A stretch of 21,457 nucleotides of DNA, taken from Rickettsiella sp. (GTDB taxonomy: Bacteria; Pseudomonadota; Gammaproteobacteria; Diplorickettsiales; Diplorickettsiaceae). Below are positions 14,998 to 21,457 of this stretch, piece after piece. Location: the NCBI GenBank assembly GCA_031119195.1, contig JAVHYG010000012.1:1-21457 (forward strand). Reading direction: 5' to 3'. A program made the position numbers and the translations under genes. Position 1 is the stretch's first letter. Each line of letters begins with the position of its first letter. Below the pieces are notes generated by a model. That model was given only the letters and a program-made list of their open reading frames with translations, was not told the DNA's origin and searched no databases.

Positions 14998-16896
14998 TCA
15001 CACTGTTGCACGATCCCCTTTTTTCTCCAACCAATCTTTTCGATCAGATGCTCGCTTTTTAGCTAACAACATATCCATCAAAGAATCGGTTGTTTTCTCA
15101 CCATCTATCGTTAACTGTACAAGCCGCCGTGTATCCGGTGCCATAGTTGTTTCTCGTAGTTGCGGTGGATTCATTTCACCTAATCCCTTAAAGCGTTGCA
15201 CACTTATCTTTCCTTTTTTCTTTTCCGTTGCTAAGCGGTCTAAAACAGCTTGTTTTTCTTCATCATCTAGCGCGTAATAAACTTCTTTGCCAAAATCTAT
15301 ACGATAAAGTGGCGGCATGGCAATATAGAGGTGGCCCTCAGCAACTAACGGTTTAAAATGCTTTAAAAATAAACCACATAGTAAGGTTGCAATATGTAAG
15401 CCATCTGAATCGGCATCCGCTAATATACAAATTTTACCGTAACGTAGTCCTGTTAGATTTGTAGAACCGGGATCAACCCCAATAGCAACTGAAATATCAT
15501 GAATCTCTTGTGAACTCAGCAATTGATTAGACGCTACTTCCCAGCTGTTTAGTATCTTTCCCCGTAATGGCATTATCGCCTGGAATTCTCTATTACGCGC
15601 CTGTTTAGCCGAACCTCCTGCAGAATCACCTTCAACTAAAAATAATTCTGTACGATTCAGATCGGTCTGGGTGCAATCTGCTAATTTTCCCGGTAATACC
15701 GCACCACTCAATATTTTTTTACGTATAACCTGTTTACTTGTACGCAAACGTTTTTGTGCGTTGACTATCATTAATTCAGCTAAAGTTTCACCTTCCGTTA
15801 CATGTTGATTTAACCACAAGCTAAATGCATCTTTTATAACACTCGAAACAAAACTAGCCGATTCACGTGAAGTAAGACGTTCTTTGGTTTGTCCTGAAAA
15901 CTGTGGTTCTAATAACTTAACGGATAATACATAATAGCATCCCTCCCAAACATCTTCTGGCGCTAACTTTAGATTACGTGGTAAGAGATCACGTAATTCA
16001 CAAAAATCACGCATAGCTTCTAATAAACCAGAACGTAAGCCATTAACATGCGTTCCGCCCTGGATAGTAGGAATTAAATTCACATAACTTTCCATCAAAC
16101 CTTCACCCGCTTCTAAAAGCCAGCAGAGAGCCCAATCAACTTCCTCATTTTCAGACGCAAAATGTCCATGAAACGGTTCTCTAGGAAGGTAATCGTACTG
16201 ACTTAAACTTTCTTTTAAGTAGCTGATTACACCTTCTTCATAAAACCATACTTCTTTTTTATCACTTTGTTTATCAATAAAAGACACGTGTAATCCGGGA
16301 CACAAAACCGCTTTCGCCCGCAAACTATGCTTTAAACGACTTAAAGAAAATTTTTCAGAATCAAAATAAGACTTATCAGGCCAAAAACGTATTGTAGTTC
16401 CAGTTTCTATTTTATTAGTACGAGCTATTTTTTTTAATGGGGATTTTTTATTACCATGCTCAAATTGCATTTGGTAAACAAAGCCATCGCGCTTAATCGT
16501 TACTTCTAAACGATGCGATAAAGCATTAACAACAGAAACACCTACGCCATGTAATCCACCAGAATAACGATAATTTTTATGATTGAATTTGCCCCCCGCA
16601 TGCAAACGAGTTAGGATCAGCTCAACTCCCGTTACTTTTTCTCCTGGATGTATATCCACAGGCATTCCTCGACCATCATCGATCACTTCTAAAGAATTAT
16701 CAGGATAGAGAACAACATCGATGTGTTTCGCATAATCCGCCATCGCTTCGTCTACACTATTATCAATTACTTCTTGTGCTAAATGATTGGGACGAGAAGT
16801 ATCAGTATACATACCCGGTCGTCGTTTAACGGGATCAAGACCGCTTAATACTTCAATAGCTTCTGCGGTATATCGTTTCGAAGAAGAAGATTTCAT
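14998..16896 (-). CDS. parE: DNA topoisomerase IV subunit B
   Basis: ATPase subunit of topoisomerase IV, which decatenates daughter chromosomes together with ParC (not in this window). The 632 residues match E. coli ParE (630), with close similarity throughout. GHKL ATPase motifs are EVIDNSVDEA, DDGRGMP and GGLHGVGVSVVNAL. The transducer region contains QTKERLTSRE. The TOPRIM domain shows ELFLVEGDSAGGSAKQ and DADSDG, and the C-terminus has RFKGLGEMNP and LLAKKR. ParE rather than GyrB is indicated by the length, the RRPGMYTDTSRPNHL segment, and the absence of the GyrB TOPRIM insert. It follows nudF by 42 bases on the same strand and is probably co-transcribed with it. Confidence 0.97.
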   Translation of the reverse strand: MKSSSSKRYTAEAIEVLSGLDPVKRRPGMYTDTSRPNHLAQEVIDNSVDEAMADYAKHIDVVLYPDNSLEVIDDGRGMPVDIHPGEKVTGVELILTRLHAGGKFNHKNYRYSGGLHGVGVSVVNALSHRLEVTIKRDGFVYQMQFEHGNKKSPLKKIARTNKIETGTTIRFWPDKSYFDSEKFSLSRLKHSLRAKAVLCPGLHVSFIDKQSDKKEVWFYEEGVISYLKESLSQYDYLPREPFHGHFASENEEVDWALCWLLEAGEGLMESYVNLIPTIQGGTHVNGLRSGLLEAMRDFCELRDLLPRNLKLAPEDVWEGCYYVLSVKLLEPQFSGQTKERLTSRESASFVSSVIKDAFSLWLNQHVTEGETLAELMIVNAQKRLRTSKQVIRKKILSGAVLPGKLADCTQTDLNRTELFLVEGDSAGGSAKQARNREFQAIMPLRGKILNSWEVASNQLLSSQEIHDISVAIGVDPGSTNLTGLRYGKICILADADSDGLHIATLLCGLFLKHFKPLVAEGHLYIAMPPLYRIDFGKEVYYALDDEEKQAVLDRLATEKKKGKISVQRFKGLGEMNPPQLRETTMAPDTRRLVQLTIDGEKTTDSLMDMLLAKKRASDRKDWLEKKGDRATV

Positions 16897-16938
16897 ATTA
16901 ATTACTCGTGACTAGACTTATATTTGATGTAAGTCCAG

Positions 16939-17577
16939 TTATTTTGACCAGACTGCTCTAACCATTTTTTCATTCTGTTGTAACCATAGTAAAGCAATAA
17001 TCGTTGTTGCATTATCAAATTTTCCTTCATTGACCAATTTATATGCTTTTTTGACATCCAAAACATGCAAACGAATATCCTCACCTTCATTCGCCAAACC
17101 ATGTACGCCTTGGGCTTGACTGGAGTCAATCTGCCCACAAAATAAACTAATCCGTTCTGTACTTCCACCAGGACTTACCCAGTGACGGCTGATAAAAAAC
17201 AAATTGTGAACAGTAAGACCTGTTTCCTCTTGAGTCTCTCGCGTTGCAGTTTTTTGTTCTGCAAGTTCTTTCTGCACCATTTGTCCCTCATCATCGTCAA
17301 TAACACCTGCTACAATTTCTATTATCCAGGGATTTTCTGTTTTTAACATAATGCCGGCTCGAAACTGCTCAATTAAAACGAGCTGATTTCGCTCTGGGTC
17401 AAAGAGTAAAACACCTACCGCTTCGCCACGTTCAAAAACTTCACGATTTACAGCTTTGCTCCATCCTCCATTAAATAGGCGATAACGTAACCTTAGTTGT
17501 TCAAGCCGAAAATATCCTTGATAAACCGTTTTTTGTTCTAATATCTCAACGTCTGCTTTTGTAAAATGGAAACCCAT
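16939..17577 (-). CDS. nudF: ADP-ribose pyrophosphatase (Nudix hydrolase) with interrupted Nudix box
   Basis: Hydrolyses ADP-ribose to AMP and ribose 5-phosphate. The 212 residues match the NudF length (about 209). ERGEAVGVLLFDPERNQLVLIEQFRAG (50-75) and WVSPGGSTE are typical of the family. The Nudix box starts at AGVIDDDE (G91, E97) and ends in TRETQEETGL (catalytic R113-E114, E117-E118). Fifteen residues instead of seven separate E97 from R113, so about eight residues are inserted in the loop of the box. The metal-binding REXXEE helix is complete, so activity is likely. An AAGGAAA ribosome binding site precedes the ATG. It is divergent from tolC and upstream of parE, the same order as in enterobacteria. 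Confidence 0.93.
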   Translation of the reverse strand: MGFHFTKADVEILEQKTVYQGYFRLEQLRLRYRLFNGGWSKAVNREVFERGEAVGVLLFDPERNQLVLIEQFRAGIMLKTENPWIIEIVAGVIDDDEGQMVQKELAEQKTATRETQEETGLTVHNLFFISRHWVSPGGSTERISLFCGQIDSSQAQGVHGLANEGEDIRLHVLDVKKAYKLVNEGKFDNATTIIALLWLQQNEKMVRAVWSK

Positions 17578-17656
17578 GGGACTATTTCCTTGCCATTAAA
17601 CCTGGCATAATACTGCTCTTGGACAAATTTTAAGCTCATTTTAATAAAAAAAAATA
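17578..17656. promoter_or_regulatory. tolC-nudF divergent promoter region
   Basis: These 79 bases must carry the promoters of both genes. A TATTAT on the minus strand could be a -10 for nudF, and TGCCA/TGGCA (17591-17595 and 17603-17607) form a small inverted repeat. No complete -35/-10 pair with good spacing is visible for tolC. Confidence 0.35.
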
Positions 17657-19045
17657 ATGTTTAGTATACAAGCTAAGAGGGTCACTAGGTGGGGCCCAAC
17701 CATTTCTTTTAAGTACTTGTTTGGAATTCTTTTATTTTTAGGCATCCTTAAACCTTGTTTTGCTGCAGATCTACTCGATATCTATCAGGCTGCCATAAAT
17801 AATGATCCGGTTTACCAAGCTGCTGTATCAACCCGTCTATCAACACGTGAAGCCCTTCCTCAAAGTGTAGCGGCTTTATTGCCTTCTATTACCGGCCAGG
17901 CTACTGTAACCTCCAACTATCAAAAAATTACGCAAACACCACCACCAAATCTGCTTGGTGTAAGTACTTACCCAGCACAAGGCTATAGTATCTCTATTAG
18001 TCAGCCTATACTTAATATAGGAAACTGGATAGCCGTTAAACAAGCGAGTAGTACCAGCAAACAAGCGGACGCTACATTAGGGGCTGCCGCACAATCACTA
18101 ATTTATCGTGTCGCTAATGCCTATTTTCAGGTATTGCTTGCCCAAGATAATTTACGTTTAGTTGAGGCCCAAAAGATAGCAAACACTAAACAGTTGGATA
18201 AAGCGCAAAAACGCGTTCATGTCGGTTTAGATGCCATTACCACTGTTTATGCCGCCAAAGCCGCTTATGATAAATCCTTAGCAGATGAAATTACGGCACA
18301 AAATGACTTACGTAACAAACAAGAAGCAATACGCCAATTAACGGGACAAACCTATGCTAATTTAAGTGGTTTTAAAAAAATATTACCACTTTTGTCTCCG
18401 CAGCCTAATAACATCCAACAATGGGTTACAACAGCAACTACTTATAATCTCAATCTCATGGCAAGTCGTTACGGTGTGGAAGCATCGCGAGAGAACATCA
18501 AGATCAAAGCTTCTGGCCATTTACCAACACTTAACTTAGTGGGTAGCTATGGCAGAGATGAAGGCCTCAATACTGGAACAACCGATAGAAATAGCGCGGC
18601 TGTAGGCTTACAGCTTAGCGTACCTCTTTTTTCTGGAGGAGCAGTCTTATCAAACACACGCAAAGCAGAATATGACTATCAAACAGCCAGTGCGAACCTT
18701 GACAATACCTATCGCCAGGTAATGGTAACCACTCGACAAAAATATAATGATGTATTGGCGGACATTAGTAAAATCAAAGCTGAACGTCAAGCGATCAAAT
18801 CTGCACAACTTTCTTTGGACAGTACACAAGAAAGCTATACAGCAGGAACACGCACGATCGTTGATGTATTACTGGCACAACAAAATCTTTACACGGCCAA
18901 ACTGAATGCCGCACGTGATCAATATAGCTATTTATTAGATAGTTTACTACTTAAGCAAGAAGCTGGCATCTTAAAAACAGAGGATTTGATACAGATAAAT
19001 AACTGGTTAAATACACAATCTAACAAAACTTACGCGAAAAATTGA
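17657..19045 (+). CDS. tolC: TolC-family outer membrane channel
   Basis: Outer-membrane trimeric duct for type I secretion and RND/MFS efflux. A signal peptide is clear: basic start (KR, R), hydrophobic core YLFGILLFLGIL at 20-31, and likely cleavage after A36 (CFA-AD). The mature protein begins DLLDIYQAAINNDPVYQAA, the classic OEP start, and the two OEP repeats follow. Repeat one contains LPSITG, the QPILN strand and the RVANAYFQVLLAQDNLRL coiled helix. Repeat two contains LPTLNLVGSYGRD, VPLFSGG, TRQKYNDVL and SYTAGTRTIVDVLLAQQNLY. At 462 residues it is close to E. coli TolC (493). Divergence from nudF mirrors E. coli. No inner-membrane or periplasmic partner is adjacent, so the channel probably serves several pumps. 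Confidence 0.95.
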   Translation: MFSIQAKRVTRWGPTISFKYLFGILLFLGILKPCFAADLLDIYQAAINNDPVYQAAVSTRLSTREALPQSVAALLPSITGQATVTSNYQKITQTPPPNLLGVSTYPAQGYSISISQPILNIGNWIAVKQASSTSKQADATLGAAAQSLIYRVANAYFQVLLAQDNLRLVEAQKIANTKQLDKAQKRVHVGLDAITTVYAAKAAYDKSLADEITAQNDLRNKQEAIRQLTGQTYANLSGFKKILPLLSPQPNNIQQWVTTATTYNLNLMASRYGVEASRENIKIKASGHLPTLNLVGSYGRDEGLNTGTTDRNSAAVGLQLSVPLFSGGAVLSNTRKAEYDYQTASANLDNTYRQVMVTTRQKYNDVLADISKIKAERQAIKSAQLSLDSTQESYTAGTRTIVDVLLAQQNLYTAKLNAARDQYSYLLDSLLLKQEAGILKTEDLIQINNWLNTQSNKTYAKN

Positions 19046-19134
19046 ATTTTGGCTGTAGCACGCGGCGCCGACATTTCGAGGAACAGAGTTGGTAAATGAG
19101 TACCGTAGAAAAGTTCGCAACAAAGTGATACTCC

Positions 19135-19148
19135 AAAAGACGGCTTTT
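19135..19148. terminator. Weak hairpin between tolC and the convergent membrane-protein gene
   Basis: AAAAG and CTTTT pair around an ACGG loop, about 90 bases after the tolC stop, in the 139-base convergent spacer. The stem is only five bases. It could act as a bidirectional terminator, but support is slight. Confidence 0.25.
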
Positions 19149-19184
19149 CGCATAGGTCCAGTCTAAATAATTTCTAAACGTTTA

Positions 19185-21457
19185 TTATGTAATACATAGG
19201 GCATGCCCATTACTAATAGTTGTATTTCCTGCTTCGTTATAACAATCTAATAAACTGTTTATTTTATCTAATTTTTTAATAGACTCAGTGGCCCTTGAAA
19301 ATTTAAAAAAACGATGGCTATTCAATACCTTTCTTTGAGAGTCTGTAACGTGAGGAATATCTGTTTTTTCCTGATAAGATTTTACTAACTTTGCTTTATA
19401 ATTCACAAAAAAATCTTTTTTGCTAATAGCTAAATTAGAAGCGATAAAAAATCCATGTTGTAATCGATTTATTTGTTTATCACAAATTTTGATAGCTTTT
19501 TGTAGAGCGACCTCTTTAGGTAACTGTCGTGCCTGTGCCGGATCTATGTCAATGATTAAGTCATTATTCTCTTTTTTCTTACGAAGATGTTGAATGTCGA
19601 ATTGATCCCATTCTTGCTGAATAGCTTGCCAAGGCCCTAATGGTTGAAGATCCGAATTTGAAAACAACCAATTTAATTGACTAAAAAAACTATTTAAAAC
19701 ACCTAATATAGTCGCAGGGATAATAAAAATAAGCTTTCCTATCCAGTCAAACACCCCCCCATGATCATGGTCATGCTGCCCCTTTTCTTTCCCAAAAAGC
19801 GGACACATGTCGGTTAATAACTCACTACCAAATGAAAAGAAAAAAGCTAACCAGCAGGGTAAATTAAAAAGCCTATCTGACGCAACAGAGGTAAAAACAA
19901 CATGGCAAAGAAATATCGCTAATTTAAAAATAGTTAATGCAAACTTGAATGGTATACGAAAAATATGGAGCACTAATTGTAAATAGTTTTCCGTTTGGAT
20001 CTGCTCCTTTAACTTTCTCCATGCTTTAATAATTGGATCGCGTAAATTGGCAAAAGAAATAGCTGTAAGCAAGCCCGCAGACTCGAATGAATTTTTTAAA
20101 CTAAATATTAAATCGCTTATTAGTAACGGCAATGCTGTAATAACACAAACCGTGACATTGACATATGGCTGTAATTGAACAAAAGCAGTATAGCCTGTAG
20201 CTAATGCTGCAACCACTCCAAAACCTATCACAAGTAGGCTTAATATTATTCTTAAACTATATTTAAACCATCCTTCTTCTTTCTTTGGTTTAAACCAATT
20301 AATTAATTTTAAGAAAAATTGCGAAAGCGTTTTGTAAACAACAATAAAGCTATACTTAAATAAATGTAGCTTATAATACGTTTGTTCTATTTCTTTATTA
20401 AAATTTTTCCACCATTTAGAAAGTGTCTCATTGATAATTAAATCAGCCAATGTATTATAGATCAACATGGCATAAGAAATAGCTGCAAGAATTGCTAATG
20501 GCCATAATACAGTTGACAAGGCAGTTAATGAGAGACTAAGACCTAACCCCACTAGAACAGCTGGAAATGTGTAAAATGTAACAACTCCTACTGCTATTCC
20601 TGCTATTATACTAAATAACATGCTAAATCGTAATGACCATAGCTTTAGCTTTGTACTGGAAAGTTCTTTTTGAAGTCTCAAAATTAAGAGTGAATTAATA
20701 TCAGATTCAACAGTTTTTTCCGGTGGAAAATTATAATCTATTAAAACGTATTCTCCTTCCTTTTCAGTTTCAACTATATTAGGATGTTTATAAAAATTAT
20801 ATAAAAGATGTTGTTTTTCAGGATAGGCGACACAATCAACAAGAATTTCTCTTAAATATTTTATTTTTTTTTCTGCTTCTCTAATCTTATTTTTGTCTAC
20901 ATTCGTTGATTTAGCTTCTTTCAGGAAAAGTTTATTGGCTTGATAGCTAGTCAAAAATGTGCAGTTGATTCCATCTCGTCTTTTATTTAGTTCCTCAATG
21001 CTTTTTTCTAACGCTAGAAAATTACCACTTTGAACAAGATTGAATTCAACAAACTCACTAATACCATCTCTTTTATTTTTAAGATTATAAAAATAATGCG
21101 AAATCTCGCTCAAAATTTCTTTACTTAATGACTCACTTTTTCCCAACAAAACGATGTATTTTTCTAGATAATTTATTTCATGCTCATCTAATTTATAATT
21201 GTCCTTTTTTAATTTAATATCGCAAAAAAAATAATATAATTTTTCTTTTATTTCTTTTTCAGACTGTTCAAGCAATTCTATATCCGCTTCAAATTTTTGA
21301 ACAATCAAAAATTCCCATAATGTCTTTTTACTAAATTTACATCGAGTAAACCCTTCGATAATGTTTTTCCTGTAGATTTCTCCCTCTACAATACTTGCAC
21401 TACAAGAAGTATATTTTGCCCAACGAGCAGGAGTAAAATCCACTATTTCTCTAGCAC
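19185..21457 (-). CDS. Large multi-pass membrane protein of unknown function, 5' end outside window
   Basis: The frame stays open to the right edge: codons for AREI precede the GTG at 21443, so the gene probably begins beyond the window. At least 752 residues. Numbering from that GTG, residues 1-265 are soluble, charged and helix-rich with likely coiled coil. Hydrophobic helices follow near 272-336 (two or three segments), 397-420, 426-447, 500-520, 527-545 and 568-589. The loop at 553-563 carries HDHDH (557-561), a possible metal-binding cluster. The C-terminal 150 residues are soluble and end in small polar residues. No enzyme or transporter motif is recognised. In a Legionellales genome such proteins may be secreted effectors acting in host membranes, but that is only inference. 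It is convergent with tolC. Confidence 0.8.
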   Translation of the reverse strand, partial: AREIVDFTPARWAKYTSCSASIVEGEIYRKNIIEGFTRCKFSKKTLWEFLIVQKFEADIELLEQSEKEIKEKLYYFFCDIKLKKDNYKLDEHEINYLEKYIVLLGKSESLSKEILSEISHYFYNLKNKRDGISEFVEFNLVQSGNFLALEKSIEELNKRRDGINCTFLTSYQANKLFLKEAKSTNVDKNKIREAEKKIKYLREILVDCVAYPEKQHLLYNFYKHPNIVETEKEGEYVLIDYNFPPEKTVESDINSLLILRLQKELSSTKLKLWSLRFSMLFSIIAGIAVGVVTFYTFPAVLVGLGLSLSLTALSTVLWPLAILAAISYAMLIYNTLADLIINETLSKWWKNFNKEIEQTYYKLHLFKYSFIVVYKTLSQFFLKLINWFKPKKEEGWFKYSLRIILSLLVIGFGVVAALATGYTAFVQLQPYVNVTVCVITALPLLISDLIFSLKNSFESAGLLTAISFANLRDPIIKAWRKLKEQIQTENYLQLVLHIFRIPFKFALTIFKLAIFLCHVVFTSVASDRLFNLPCWLAFFFSFGSELLTDMCPLFGKEKGQHDHDHGGVFDWIGKLIFIIPATILGVLNSFFSQLNWLFSNSDLQPLGPWQAIQQEWDQFDIQHLRKKKENNDLIIDIDPAQARQLPKEVALQKAIKICDKQINRLQHGFFIASNLAISKKDFFVNYKAKLVKSYQEKTDIPHVTDSQRKVLNSHRFFKFSRATESIKKLDKINSLLDCYNEAGNTTISNGHALCIT

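Noticed and set aside
19053..19080. Locally GC-rich GCACGCGGCGCCGAC stretch after tolC
   Set aside because: Contains a GGCGCC palindrome but no stable stem followed by T residues and no tRNA or repeat match that I can see.
1..21457. CRISPR arrays, transposases, toxin-antitoxin or defence genes
   Set aside because: No regularly spaced repeats, transposase motifs or recognisable defence domains were seen on either strand.

Overview
This is an AT-rich stretch (roughly one third G+C by eye) of a gammaproteobacterial chromosome. The best guess is the order Legionellales, near Rickettsiella/Diplorickettsia/Coxiella. That placement is inferred from recalled protein similarity: Legionella-like Dcd, an orphan RnfB beside metG, and a leucine dehydrogenase joined to 2-oxoacid dehydrogenase genes. 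It is also supported by the mix of intact housekeeping genes with decayed remnants and large multi-membrane proteins of unknown function, as expected in a host-associated genome. No search was run, so the genus is uncertain.

Layout. 1-553: 3' end of a membrane protein that begins upstream of the window. 605-1804: cca, with a TTG start and a decayed HD domain. 2028-7109: a compact run of leucine dehydrogenase, 2-oxoacid dehydrogenase E1-alpha, E1-beta and E2 (E1-beta and E2 each begin in a 4-base ATGA overlap) and rsmA. 7240-8637 (minus): mrp then dcd. 8795-11996 (plus): metG, orphan rnfB and a SAM-dependent methyltransferase. 12068-13795: an eroding zone with a wrecked amidinotransferase/dimethylarginine-hydrolase-like pseudogene, an intact beta-carbonic anhydrase on the minus strand, an AT-rich empty stretch and a stump of a GH25 lysozyme. 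13898-13973 (minus): tRNA-Glu(UUC) with its own promoter. 14118-14780: O-methyltransferase. 14998-17577 (minus): nudF then parE, divergent from tolC (17657-19045). 19185 to the right edge (minus): a large multi-pass membrane protein whose start lies outside the window.

How the genes work together. Leucine dehydrogenase makes branched-chain 2-oxoacids from Leu/Ile/Val, and the adjacent E1/E2 genes encode a complex able to decarboxylate 2-oxoacids to acyl-CoA. The gene order therefore suggests branched-chain amino acid catabolism or supply of branched acyl-CoA, although these E1/E2 types are usually annotated as pyruvate dehydrogenase. The E3 subunit is not in the window. The tolC / nudF / parE block keeps the enterobacterial gene order with the intervening genes lost. 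Translation is served by cca, rsmA, metG and tRNA-Glu.

I found no CRISPR array, transposase, defence island or other obvious new system. The most interesting points are the two pseudogene remnants, the loss of the Cca HD residues, the U56 change in tRNA-Glu, the E2 His-Thr active-site motif, the insertion in the NudF Nudix box, the soluble orphan RnfB, and the unrecognised membrane protein with an HDHDH loop at the right edge.
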